From: an uncultured Pelagibacteraceae bacterium
GTDB lineage: Bacteria; Pseudomonadota; Alphaproteobacteria; Pelagibacterales; Pelagibacteraceae
Length of the DNA stretch: 64,000 nt
Direction: 5' to 3'
NCBI GenBank assembly: GCA_902596515.1
Contig: CACJUF010000004.1
Coordinates: 1 to 64,000 of the forward strand
Part shown: positions 46,997 to 55,303 of the stretch, one piece after another
Position numbering within the stretch: position 1 is the first letter of the stretch
Layout: each line of letters begins with the position of its first letter
Program-made: the position numbers and the translations under genes
Notes under the pieces: model-generated
The model's input: the letters and a program-made list of their open reading frames with translations, nothing else
Told to the model about the DNA's origin: nothing
The model's database searches: none

Positions 46997-47272
46997 ATGG
47001 AAAAATTGATTTTTTTTGGACTGGTAATTCCTATTTTATTCTTTGTCTTATACTTAGGGACGAGAGCTATTATGAGTGGTGTAAGTGCGAAACAAGCTAA
47101 CCAAGCTAACCAAGCTAACAAAGATGAAAATGAAACAGATGACAATAACGAGGAGTCAAACACTGATAAGTCTTTGAGTGATGAATTAGAAAAATTGAAT
47201 GCACTAAGAGAAAGCGGTGTATTAACTCAAGAAGAGTTTGAAAAGGCAAAAAATAAATTATTAAATAATTAA
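46997..47272 (+). CDS. SHOCT-domain protein
   Basis: The 91-residue protein has an N-terminal membrane helix (about residues 3-22), a polar linker with three copies of QAN encoded by a 9-base tandem repeat, an acidic stretch and a C-terminal SHOCT domain (SLSDELEKLNALRESGVLTQEEFEKAKNKLL). SHOCT domains are short C-terminal modules of unknown molecular role. It follows the small membrane protein, and converges on the transporter gene. Confidence 0.88.
   Translation: MEKLIFFGLVIPILFFVLYLGTRAIMSGVSAKQANQANQANKDENETDDNNEESNTDKSLSDELEKLNALRESGVLTQEEFEKAKNKLLNN
47093..47119 (+). repeat. Three 9-base tandem units in the SHOCT gene
   Basis: Three perfect in-frame copies of CAAGCTAAC encode QAN-QAN-QAN in the linker of the SHOCT-domain protein. 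Unit number could vary by slippage without a frameshift. Confidence 0.95.
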
Positions 47273-47275
47273 AGA

Positions 47276-48175
47276 TTAAGTTGCTCTTGTTAAAAGCAAT
47301 AAAGTTGCACCAGCTATAAATATCAAAATACCTAAAATCTCAATAAAAGTTATTTTTTCTTTAAAAAGATATTTTGATGAGATGTAACTAAAAAATATTT
47401 CAATTTGGCCAACAGCTCTAACAAAAGATGCTTGAATTAAAGTGAAAGCAAAAAACCAAGATAGTGTCGCTAAAAAACCAGCTAATCCAGTCAAGCATAT
47501 TTCAAATTTATTATCAAAAAATTTTTTGAATTCTGATTTTTCAAAAATTATCAAATATGCGCTAATGATTATAGTTTGAATTATTAAAGCAAAAAAAACT
47601 GTAGTAAGCGCTTTATCAAAGTTAGATGAAAAATTTTCCAGTGTTAGTGCTGCTGCCCTAAAATAGACAACACTGAGACCCAGTAAAAGTCCCGCTCCCA
47701 ATCCAATAAGTGTTACCTTTGAAAAAAAATTTTTAAAAAAAAATTTATAATCTTTGATCGAAATAATAATAACCCCAAGTGTTGCAATTATTATTCCAAA
47801 AACACCAAGCAAATTTAGTTTATCTTTTAATATGATATATTCAAAAATCGCAATTTGAATAACTTCTGTTTTACTTAGTGAAGTGCCGACAACAAAATTC
47901 GAAAATCTAAAAAGGTATAATAGCGTTATTGTAAAAGTAACTTGTAAAATAGATCCTAAAAAAGTAAAAAAAATGAAGTTAGTTTGATCTAGAATATTTG
48001 AAATGATATTAAAATCGTGAAAAAAAAAAAATAATACAAAAGCAAATGGTAATGCAAAGGCAAATCTTACGTATGCAGAAGCAACCAATGATAAATCTTT
48101 ATTTAATTTTTTCTGTAATGAAGTTCTTAGATTTTGAAAAAAAGCTGCTAAAATTGTAAAAACTACCCAATTCAT
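47276..48175 (-). CDS. DMT-superfamily (EamA-like) transporter
   Basis: This 299-residue protein has about ten hydrophobic segments arranged as two EamA repeats, with the start NWVVFTILAAFFQNLRTSLQKKL and the typical C-terminal SYISSKYLFKEKITFIEILGILIFIAGATLLLL. DMT carriers move small metabolites or drugs; the substrate is not predictable. It converges with the SHOCT gene (3-base spacer) and lies left of the sugar dehydrogenase gene on the same strand. Confidence 0.88.
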   Translation of the reverse strand: MNWVVFTILAAFFQNLRTSLQKKLNKDLSLVASAYVRFAFALPFAFVLFFFFHDFNIISNILDQTNFIFFTFLGSILQVTFTITLLYLFRFSNFVVGTSLSKTEVIQIAIFEYIILKDKLNLLGVFGIIIATLGVIIISIKDYKFFFKNFFSKVTLIGLGAGLLLGLSVVYFRAAALTLENFSSNFDKALTTVFFALIIQTIIISAYLIIFEKSEFKKFFDNKFEICLTGLAGFLATLSWFFAFTLIQASFVRAVGQIEIFFSYISSKYLFKEKITFIEILGILIFIAGATLLLLTRAT

Positions 48176-48232
48176 AAATTTATTTAGATATAATCTTTTA
48201 ATCGAATTAAGTGGTTACTTATATCTAAAAAA

Positions 48233-49297
48233 TCAGATTTTCTCCATCAACCAGAGAGCGTCTTCTCCTAAAAAGTAAACTTTTCCGTTATCAGGATGTA
48301 CTTGTATATCTCTTATTCTTCCAATTTTATTTTTAAATATGATTTCCTCTTTCACATTAGATAAGTCGTCAAATATTAATTTTCTCAAAGATTTGTCTTT
48401 AAGTGAAGTAATTAAAGCATGTCCATTCCATTCACTAAACTCTTTTCCTTTGTAAATTGTGATTGCACTTGTTGCTATGGACGGCACCCAATATTGTATC
48501 GCTTTTGTAAAACCTGGTTTCCATTTTGGACCGATAGGAATGCCTGAATAGTTTGTCCCTCCCCAACCTAAAATTTTCCATCCATAATTTTCACCTTTTT
48601 TTGCTTCACCGAACCAATCCCCACCTCTCGCTCCATGATTACTCATATAAATTTTTTCATCAAATGGTGATAAAGTTAGACCTTGAGGATTTCTAATACC
48701 TATTTGATAAATTTCTGGTAACCAATCTGATTTACCCTGAAATTTTGGATTATCTTTTGGGATACTTCCATCAATATTTATTCTTATGATACTACCAGGA
48801 TGCTTTGTAGGATCTTGTGCAATCATACCTTGACCTCTTTCACCAGCAGACGCGAAAAGATAACCATCTTTGATCGCCAACCTTGATCCAAAATGATATC
48901 CAGAGTCAATAGGTGGATTTGCTTGGAAAATATTTTTAAAGATTAAATCTTTTTCATTAAATTTCGATCTTGCTATTGAGGTACTAGTTTTCCAATTTCC
49001 TCTATTTTCGGTATATGAAATATATACAAAATCATCTTTATAAAGAATATCTAATAAACCACCCTGTCCATGCTCTAAATAATTAAGATTGTGATTTAAT
49101 GAAGAAATTTTTTTAGTATTTAGATCTATTAATTTAATTTCTCCACTTTTTTCGGTAATTAATAATTCTGTATCATTAATAAAAGTAGATCCCCATGGAC
49201 CTTTTAAATTCACAATCTTCTTAAATTTTAAATTATCAGCAAATGAATAATTTATAAAAAGTGTAAATAAAAAAATTGTAACAAGCGTTCTTTTCAC
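48233..49297 (-). CDS. Periplasmic aldose-sugar dehydrogenase (PQQ-type, GSDH fold)
   Basis: I start this at GTG 49297, one base after the SDR stop, because the protein then begins with a signal peptide (VKRTLVTIFLFTLFINYSFA) followed by the mature domain; the longer open frame runs back into the SDR gene. The beta-propeller has GPWGSTFINDTELLITEKSG, LEHGQGGLLDILYKDDFVYIS, HFGSRLAI and IGIRNPQGLTLSPFDEKIYM (about 180-200). These match soluble Yli/Asd-type glucose/sorbosone dehydrogenases. PQQ use is from family knowledge. It is about 355 residues. Confidence 0.88.
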   Translation of the reverse strand: MKRTLVTIFLFTLFINYSFADNLKFKKIVNLKGPWGSTFINDTELLITEKSGEIKLIDLNTKKISSLNHNLNYLEHGQGGLLDILYKDDFVYISYTENRGNWKTSTSIARSKFNEKDLIFKNIFQANPPIDSGYHFGSRLAIKDGYLFASAGERGQGMIAQDPTKHPGSIIRINIDGSIPKDNPKFQGKSDWLPEIYQIGIRNPQGLTLSPFDEKIYMSNHGARGGDWFGEAKKGENYGWKILGWGGTNYSGIPIGPKWKPGFTKAIQYWVPSIATSAITIYKGKEFSEWNGHALITSLKDKSLRKLIFDDLSNVKEEIIFKNKIGRIRDIQVHPDNGKVYFLGEDALWLMEKI

Positions 49298-49298
49298 T

Positions 49299-50009
49299 TT
49301 AAGAAAGTTTTGATCTACCACCATCAACAGCAATGATTTGACCTGTAACCCAAGAACTGTCGTCAGTGATAAGAAATTTTGCAAGAGAGGCAGAGTCCTT
49401 ACCTTCACCTAATCTTTTTAAAGGATGAGCTTTAGCTATACCATCTGCTAATGCTTTATTTTTTAACATTGGCTCAGCAATTTTCGAGTTAGTCAAACTA
49501 GGTGCAATACAGTTCACTCTAATATTAGGAGCAAATTCCGCTGCTAAAGAAACAGTTAAACCTTCTACAGCAGCCTTAGTAGAGGCAATTATAGCGTGAT
49601 TTGTAAAACCTCTTTGAGCTGCAACTGTGGAAAATAAAACTACTGAACCTTTATTTTTTTTTAAACTATCCTGGTAGCCTTTTATAATATCCACTGCTGA
49701 GTATAAATTTAATTTCATACACTTATTAAAATCCTGCTCATTGACCATTCTCAAAGGTTTTAAATCAATTGAACCTACACAGTAGGCAATTCCTTTTACA
49801 TCAGAAATATCATTTTTAACCTTTTCCACAAATCCATCCTGCAAAACATCGGCTATTGTAAAACTACAACCTAATTTCTCAGAAATATTTTTTGTTTCAT
49901 TTTCATTTCTGCCAACTAAATGAACTGAATTTCCTGAATTTACTAATTGTTCAGCTAAACTAGATCCGATTGAACCTGTCGCACCAAGAATAAGATATTT
50001 TTCTGACAT
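49299..50009 (-). CDS. Short-chain dehydrogenase-like protein lacking the catalytic Tyr
   Basis: The 236-residue protein has an SDR cofactor loop (LILGATGSIGSSLAEQL, residues 6-22) and the catalytic Ser (Ser127 in VVLFSTVAA). The expected YxxxK reads IASTK (Ile141 to Lys145), so the catalytic Tyr is missing. The C-terminus is typical (TGQIIAVDGGR). It may be a binding protein or an enzyme with a substituted mechanism. It stops just before the sugar dehydrogenase gene and diverges from the photolyase gene (27-base spacer). Confidence 0.88.
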   Translation of the reverse strand: MSEKYLILGATGSIGSSLAEQLVNSGNSVHLVGRNENETKNISEKLGCSFTIADVLQDGFVEKVKNDISDVKGIAYCVGSIDLKPLRMVNEQDFNKCMKLNLYSAVDIIKGYQDSLKKNKGSVVLFSTVAAQRGFTNHAIIASTKAAVEGLTVSLAAEFAPNIRVNCIAPSLTNSKIAEPMLKNKALADGIAKAHPLKRLGEGKDSASLAKFLITDDSSWVTGQIIAVDGGRSKLS

Positions 50010-50036
50010 AAAAAATTTTATTAGTTATATATAATT

Positions 50037-51527
50037 ATGAAGTTATTTTTTATACTGGGTAATCAATTATTTCCATCAAAATACTTGGATCGCTTCAAAA
50101 AAGACCACCTAATTTTTATGGCAGAGGATTATCAATTATGTACTTATGAAAAACATCATAAAAATAAGATACTTCTCTTTTTGTCATCGATGCGTTCACA
50201 TGCGGAAAACCTCAGAAAAGATAAGTTTAAATTAGAATATTCTAAAATTGAGGATAAAGAATTTAAAGACGACTATTTAAAAAAATTAAAAAAAATAATT
50301 AATTCAAAAAAAATAAAAGAGATTTCAAGTTTTGAAGTCGAGGATAAATTTTTTGAGAAAAAAATAAATCAATTCGTAAAAAAAGAAAAGATCAAATGGA
50401 ATATTATTCAAACTCCAATGTTTTTGAATTCAAGAGATGAATTTAAACAATATCTATCTAAATCAAAAAAACCTTTCATGGCAACTTTTTATAAGGAAGT
50501 GAGAAAGAAATCTGGAATATTAATGGGTTCTGATGGAAATCCTATTGGAGGCAAATGGAGTTTTGATGAAGATAACAGAAATAAGTTACCAAAAAATATT
50601 TCTATTCCAAAGTTTCCTAAAATTAATGAAACAAATCATACTAAAAAATTAAAACCTATTATTGAAAAACTATTTAAAGATCATCCAGGAACAACCAAAA
50701 ATTTTTGGTTTGCTACAGAGTATAATGATGTAGTCAAATTATTGAATTTTTTCATTAAAGAAAAATCTAATTTATTTGGTGATTATGAGGATGCAGTGGA
50801 TCAAAAAGATAATATCTTATTTCACAGCGCTTTAAGTCCTTATATCAACCTAGGTTTAATCACACCTGAATTTATTATCAAAAAAGTTTTAGATTTTCAT
50901 AAGAGTAAAAAAATTAGATTAAATTCTCTAGAAGGTTATGTTCGTCAGGTTATAGGATGGAGAGAATTTATGAGAGGAATTTATCAAAGTTACTCAAATG
51001 AAATGGAAACTGGAAATTTTTTCAAACAAAATCGTAAAATGAAAAAGTCATGGTATGATGGAACGACAGGTTTACCTCCATTAGATTACGCAATTAAAAA
51101 CGCATTAAATTTTGGATGGTCTCATCACATTGAAAGATTAATGATTTTATCAAACATAATGAACCTTTGTGAAATAAAACCTAATATTGTTTACAAATGG
51201 TTCATGGAGATGTTTGTCGACTCCTCAGATTGGGTAATGGTACCCAATGTTTATGGTATGGGGTTATTTAGTGACGGGGGAATTTTTGCAACCAAACCAT
51301 ACATTTGTGGATCAAGTTATTTTATGAAAATGATGGATTTTAAAAAAGGAGAATGGTGTAACACGATGGACGGACTTTATTGGAGATTTATAGATCGTAA
51401 TAGAAAGTTTTTTTTAAAAAATCCAAGACTTTCAATGATGGTAAGAATATTTGATAAAATGAAAGTGGATAGAAAAAAATTAATTTTGTCGGCTGCAGAT
51501 AAATTCATTAAAGAAAACACAGTTTAG
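50037..51527 (+). CDS. Photolyase-related protein, PhrB/FeS-BCP-like but lacking most Fe-S ligands
   Basis: This 496-residue protein has the deoxyribodipyrimidine-photolyase-related N-terminal domain (FFILGNQLFPSKYLDRF) and a C-terminal FAD-binding domain with VRQVIGWREFMRGIYQ and WSHHIERLMILSNIMNL (about residues 360-376). PhrB-type proteins carry four Cys ligands for a 4Fe-4S cluster. Here the position expected for the first reads Asp350 (PPLDYAI), the C-x-x-C pair after the M-M-D segment is absent, and only Cys441 resembles the last ligand. It may be a cluster-free bacterial 6-4-type photolyase. GTG of the DUF2256 gene overlaps its stop. Confidence 0.9.
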   Translation: MKLFFILGNQLFPSKYLDRFKKDHLIFMAEDYQLCTYEKHHKNKILLFLSSMRSHAENLRKDKFKLEYSKIEDKEFKDDYLKKLKKIINSKKIKEISSFEVEDKFFEKKINQFVKKEKIKWNIIQTPMFLNSRDEFKQYLSKSKKPFMATFYKEVRKKSGILMGSDGNPIGGKWSFDEDNRNKLPKNISIPKFPKINETNHTKKLKPIIEKLFKDHPGTTKNFWFATEYNDVVKLLNFFIKEKSNLFGDYEDAVDQKDNILFHSALSPYINLGLITPEFIIKKVLDFHKSKKIRLNSLEGYVRQVIGWREFMRGIYQSYSNEMETGNFFKQNRKMKKSWYDGTTGLPPLDYAIKNALNFGWSHHIERLMILSNIMNLCEIKPNIVYKWFMEMFVDSSDWVMVPNVYGMGLFSDGGIFATKPYICGSSYFMKMMDFKKGEWCNTMDGLYWRFIDRNRKFFLKNPRLSMMVRIFDKMKVDRKKLILSAADKFIKENTV

Positions 51528-51655
51528 TGAAAAAAGAAAATTTACCAATTAAGGTTTGTCCAATATGTCAAAGACCATTTAAATGGAGAAGGAAATGGAG
51601 ACTCAATTGGGAAAAGGTTAAGTATTGCTCAAAAAAATGTTCATCAAAAAAATGA
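51527..51655 (+). CDS. DUF2256-family small zinc-ribbon-like protein
   Basis: This 42-residue protein is read from a GTG sharing one base with the photolyase stop. It has two Cys pairs, C-x-x-C (11 and 14) and C-x-x-x-C (34 and 38), and the DUF2256 core PICQRPFKWRRKWRLNWEKV. DUF2256 genes are known to sit beside photolyase-like genes, and here the coupling is by overlap. The role is unknown; a metal ribbon is plausible. Its TGA overlaps the ATG of the CRTAC1-like gene. Confidence 0.92.
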   Translation: MKKENLPIKVCPICQRPFKWRRKWRLNWEKVKYCSKKCSSKK

Positions 51656-53082
51656 AAAATCTTACTCGATATTTGATTTTAATTTTTTTTGTAATTCTTA
51701 CAAATAATACTCGTGCAGAATTTTTTGAGGATCTATCAAAAATTATTGAAAATAATGAAAAAAGGCTCAGCTATGGTATCTCAGTAACAGATTTTAATAT
51801 GGATGGAAATTATGAGTTTTTAGTAACAGGATTTGGTTATCCTAACTTAGCTTTATCTTTTCAGGATGGAAAATTAAAGAATCTAAATCAGCAAAAAATT
51901 TTTTCAGATACTTTAAAAAGAACTATAGGAGTTGCTGCGTGTGATATCGATAAAGATGGCTTTGAAGAAATTTACTTTCTAAATACAGATACATATAGTG
52001 GGGATAAAAAATATTCAGATAGATTATTAGATATAGAAGATAATAATTATTTTGATTTATTTGAATTAGAAAAAAATAAAGAAAACCTAAATTTAACAGC
52101 AGGAAGATCTGTAGTTTGTGTAGATAGAAAGGGAGATGGTGAATATGGAGTCTATGTAGCAAATTACGGAGGCCCAACCAGATTTTATGAGATTGAAGAT
52201 GAATTGATTAAAGATAAGGCTCAGAGTTTAAATCTTGATAATATCACTGGTGGAAGAGCAGTGGTATCAGGACATATCTTGTCAGATAGAGCAGATATTT
52301 TTGCAGCAAATGAGAGGGGAGCAAATTATCTTTATAAAAATAATAATGGAAATTTTAAAGATGTAGCATTTGATTATAGAGTAGATGATGCAATCCAAAA
52401 TGGGAGAGGTACAGCTTTATCAGACATATATTACCGAGGCAGATTAGATATTCTGAGTGGTAATTGGCTTGGATATCATAGAGCCTGGGTTTTGGAAAAA
52501 AACGAATTTAAAGATATAGGAAATAAAGATTTTGATAAACCTTCTAGAATTAGAACAATTATTTCTGCAGATTTTGATAACGATGGTTTTGATGAAGTTT
52601 TTATGAACAATATAGCAGAACCAAATAAATTATTTCGTATTAACGATGATGGAAAATTTGAACAGATAAATTTTCAAGTTGGTCTCGAAGTTAATGGGTA
52701 TGGAACTGGGGCAGCTGTCGCAGATATTGATAATGACGGAGTTTTAGAATTGTTAGTTGCTCGTGGTGAAAGTAAAGAACAACCATTAACTTTGTATAAA
52801 GCAAAAGTTGACAAAGGAAATAAATACCTAAGAATTAAACCATTAAATAAATATGGTGCCCCGGCGAGAGGAGCTACGGTAACATTAATAACAAATAAAA
52901 GAAAGCATTCCAAAACTATTGATGCAGGATCCGGTTACTTATGCCAAATGGAGCCTGTGGCACATTATGGAATTAGAAAAAACGAAAAAAATTTTAAAGT
53001 AGAGATTAAATGGACCAATGGAACAAAAAAATTATTCAATGTAACTGAGTTAAATCAAACAATTACTGTAAAACAAAAATGA
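51652..53082 (+). CDS. Secreted CRTAC1-like protein (FG-GAP/VCBS repeats, ASPIC/UnbV domain)
   Basis: I start this at ATG 51652, which overlaps the DUF2256 stop and gives a proper signal peptide (about residues 1-22, ending near TRA). The 476-residue mature-plus-signal protein has repeated calcium-type loops: DFNMDGNYE, DIDKDGFEE, DFDNDGFDE and DIDNDGVLE, forming a beta-propeller. The C-terminal segment, RGATVTLITNKRK to VKQK, is an ASPIC/UnbV domain as in CRTAC1. Location is periplasmic or extracellular. Function is unknown; adhesion is speculation. Confidence 0.88.
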   Translation: MKNLTRYLILIFFVILTNNTRAEFFEDLSKIIENNEKRLSYGISVTDFNMDGNYEFLVTGFGYPNLALSFQDGKLKNLNQQKIFSDTLKRTIGVAACDIDKDGFEEIYFLNTDTYSGDKKYSDRLLDIEDNNYFDLFELEKNKENLNLTAGRSVVCVDRKGDGEYGVYVANYGGPTRFYEIEDELIKDKAQSLNLDNITGGRAVVSGHILSDRADIFAANERGANYLYKNNNGNFKDVAFDYRVDDAIQNGRGTALSDIYYRGRLDILSGNWLGYHRAWVLEKNEFKDIGNKDFDKPSRIRTIISADFDNDGFDEVFMNNIAEPNKLFRINDDGKFEQINFQVGLEVNGYGTGAAVADIDNDGVLELLVARGESKEQPLTLYKAKVDKGNKYLRIKPLNKYGAPARGATVTLITNKRKHSKTIDAGSGYLCQMEPVAHYGIRKNEKNFKVEIKWTNGTKKLFNVTELNQTITVKQK

Positions 53083-53768
53083 AAAAATTTTTAAATCTTT
53101 TTTTGATTATATTTTTAATATTATTTCAGCTTAAATCATTAGCTGAAGAAAAAAACTATCACAAGGAGCTTATTACTGATTGGTCAAGAATATTCCCTGA
53201 TAAAAATAGAAATGCGGCAGGACCAAAGTTTTTTAAATATATTATAGATAAAAAAATCACTTATAAAGATTTTATTGAATTTAATAAATTATACTGCGCG
53301 GTTTCTGGATCTTTGATTGATCCAAATAGCGACTCAGAATTTTTATTTATTGAAGAAACTAAAACTCAAAAAAAAATTTGTGGAAATTATTATAGATGTT
53401 GTGTTCCATGTTCATGTGATCTTATGAAGTACTCTGAAACTCAAAAAATGAAATATGAATTTAAAGATGGCTTGAAGGAATTTTATGTTTTAACTATCAA
53501 AAACCCTTGCGATAAACAGGATTTTCCAAACAGAGTAAATAAAGATTATTTTTGTGATGGTAAAAAAATTAATAAATCAGAGGTTTATAGTCTTGATGAT
53601 CGAATAGTTATAGGTTTGTTGCATAATGGAAAAAGTTGTGAAAAAGATGAAATAGATTTTGTTAAAAGCCACCAAGTTACTGGTAGGTATTGTAATTTAA
53701 GAAACAATACACCTTTAGAAAATTTAGATGCTGGCATGGGTGATATTTTCATAAAATTGGCAAGATAG
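53079..53768 (+). CDS. Secreted Cys-rich protein of unknown function
   Basis: The 229-residue protein has a signal peptide (about residues 1-22, LFLIIFLILFQLKSLAEE) and a mature part with many Cys residues, including a dense cluster KICGNYYRCCVPCSCDL (about residues 106-122) and others at CDKQ, YFCDG, KSCEK and RYCNL. Such a pattern suggests disulfides or metal binding in the periplasm. I do not recognise a family. Its ATG overlaps the CRTAC1-like stop by 4 bases, so it is co-translated. Confidence 0.8.
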   Translation: MKKFLNLFLIIFLILFQLKSLAEEKNYHKELITDWSRIFPDKNRNAAGPKFFKYIIDKKITYKDFIEFNKLYCAVSGSLIDPNSDSEFLFIEETKTQKKICGNYYRCCVPCSCDLMKYSETQKMKYEFKDGLKEFYVLTIKNPCDKQDFPNRVNKDYFCDGKKINKSEVYSLDDRIVIGLLHNGKSCEKDEIDFVKSHQVTGRYCNLRNNTPLENLDAGMGDIFIKLAR

Positions 53769-53796
53769 ATTTTGTATACTAATTTTAAAAACTCAT

Positions 53797-53934
53797 ATGA
53801 GCAAAAAAATAAAAAAATTAAAGAAGAAAAATCCAATGGCTAAATTATTAAGCTCAGCAATGCTCAGAAATAAAATAGTAAAAAATAAAAAAAAAATTTA
53901 TAATAGAAAAAAATTCAAGCTGGAAAACGAATAA
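53797..53934 (+). CDS. Very small basic protein (DUF7230-like?)
   Basis: A 45-residue frame starts at ATG 53797 and ends at 53934, encoding an extremely Lys-rich peptide with the pattern KKKNPMAKLLSSAMLRNKIV and then KNKKKIYNRKKFK. Similar short basic proteins with an N-P-x-A start and K-K-x-Y-x-R-K ending are found in other proteobacteria; I recall a DUF7230 group of this kind, but the match is from memory. It could also be a chance frame in A-rich DNA. No Shine-Dalgarno is obvious. Confidence 0.5.
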   Translation: MSKKIKKLKKKNPMAKLLSSAMLRNKIVKNKKKIYNRKKFKLENE

Positions 53935-53939
53935 AAAGT

Positions 53940-54161
53940 ATGAATAATAAAATTTTTGAATGGGCAGGAGTTATAACTGCAATACTATATTCATTATTTG
54001 TAGCTATGAATATTGGCATAGAATTTTTTGGTTTTTGTTTGTTACTTATTTCCGCAATTTTAATTGGAATTTGGGCCTATAGGGGTGGTCACAGAGGAAT
54101 ATTATTTTTGCAATTCTTTTATGCTACAGCAGGGATCATCGGGATGTTTAGGTGGTTTTAA
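53940..54161 (+). CDS. Small two- or three-helix membrane protein
   Basis: This 73-residue protein is almost all hydrophobic, with segments about residues 8-27, 29-46 and 54-70, the last two flanking the polar turn YRGGHRG. The pattern resembles small CBU_0592-like or PnuC-like membrane proteins, but I cannot name it. It follows the tiny basic protein by 5 bases and converges on the second photolyase-like gene with a 4-base overlap. Confidence 0.72.
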   Translation: MNNKIFEWAGVITAILYSLFVAMNIGIEFFGFCLLLISAILIGIWAYRGGHRGILFLQFFYATAGIIGMFRWF

Positions 54162-55297
54162 TTAAAAGTTGTAATTATTTTAGGAATATAATTTTTAAAA
54201 TTAAAAAAACCTTTATTACAATACTGCCATGAATATTGATCGAGTTTTCTATATAAAAAATCTATTTTTAAATTATTTAAATTTAAATAATCCAGGTTTT
54301 CACCGACTGTTGGATATAACGCTATAATTTTTTCGTTTATATTTTTAATCTCACTTATGTCTACCACTTCACAAGTGATAGAATTATTTTCTAATCTTTG
54401 TTTTTGATCATCTACTAAAAGAGCTTTAAATTTAATAACTTTTTCACTTAGTTTGATAGATCTATTTTCATTTTTATTTGAAATTATGTAAATTTTTTTA
54501 AATTTATGATTTTGAAAATCTGTGGTTTCAAATGATAAACTATTTTCAAAAATAAAAAGATTTTCATCATCTATATTTTTATTGCTAAAATCTTGTTTAA
54601 CTATTGAGTAAGTTTTTTCAGAAACTTTTGGAGGAGCGTTTTCGTTTAATTTAATACTATTAAATCTATTATTAGTGAATTTTTTAATATTCCACTCGCT
54701 CGCTAAATAGTGTTTTCCTTGTGTTTGAATTCCAGCTACCCATCTCCAACCAAGAGTATTAGATGCAGAGTCACCATCGTAAAGATGTTGCATAAAAAAT
54801 TCTGCTCCTAATTGCCAGGGTAATTCTAATGTAAAAATCCAAATACTAGCAAACCACATTCTAGTATGATTATGTAAATAATTATTTTTTTTAAGCTCTG
54901 TTACCCAAAAATTAAAACATTCAATATTGGTTTTTCCATCTATTGCATTTTTGTAATTTTGGTTATCTTTATATTCTTCTCGAATTTTATTTAACTCAAC
55001 TAAGTAATCTGTCCAAACGTTTGGTCGTAATTCTAACCAACCCTTCCAATATGTTCGCCACAAAACTTCTTGAATGAATTTTTCATTTTTTGAAAAAGAA
55101 AACTTGCTAAGTGATTTTTCAATAACTTCTTTCTCGCTGATAACTCCATGAGTAATATATGGAGATAAACCAGATATATTTGTTCTCTTTTCCGGACCAA
55201 AATCAAAATTTCTTAGTTTGGAATATTCAGAAAGATTTTTTTCTACAAAATTATTTAATCTATTTAAGGCCGCAGCCTTTGAGGCTTCAAATTTCAT
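54158..55297 (-). CDS. Photolyase-like FAD-binding domain protein with C-terminal alpha/beta domain
   Basis: The 379-residue protein starts directly with the photolyase FAD domain (AALNRLNNFVEKNL, NISGLSPYITHGVIS, QEVLWRTYWKGWLELRP), and includes the strong FAD motif YLHNHTRMWFASIWIFTLELP (about residues 141-161) and HLYDGDSASNTLGWRWVAG. The usual N-terminal antenna domain is missing. Residues about 240-379 look like an alpha/beta domain (KKIYIISNKNENRS). This could be a domain-swapped photolyase or cryptochrome; activity is unknown. Confidence 0.85.
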   Translation of the reverse strand: MKFEASKAAALNRLNNFVEKNLSEYSKLRNFDFGPEKRTNISGLSPYITHGVISEKEVIEKSLSKFSFSKNEKFIQEVLWRTYWKGWLELRPNVWTDYLVELNKIREEYKDNQNYKNAIDGKTNIECFNFWVTELKKNNYLHNHTRMWFASIWIFTLELPWQLGAEFFMQHLYDGDSASNTLGWRWVAGIQTQGKHYLASEWNIKKFTNNRFNSIKLNENAPPKVSEKTYSIVKQDFSNKNIDDENLFIFENSLSFETTDFQNHKFKKIYIISNKNENRSIKLSEKVIKFKALLVDDQKQRLENNSITCEVVDISEIKNINEKIIALYPTVGENLDYLNLNNLKIDFLYRKLDQYSWQYCNKGFFNFKNYIPKIITTFN

Positions 55298-55303
55298 TTT
55301 GAT

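Noticed and set aside
48233-49408. Long start of the sugar dehydrogenase at 49408
   Set aside because: The extra N-terminus lies inside the SDR gene in another frame and hides the signal peptide; GTG 49297 fits spacing and secretion.
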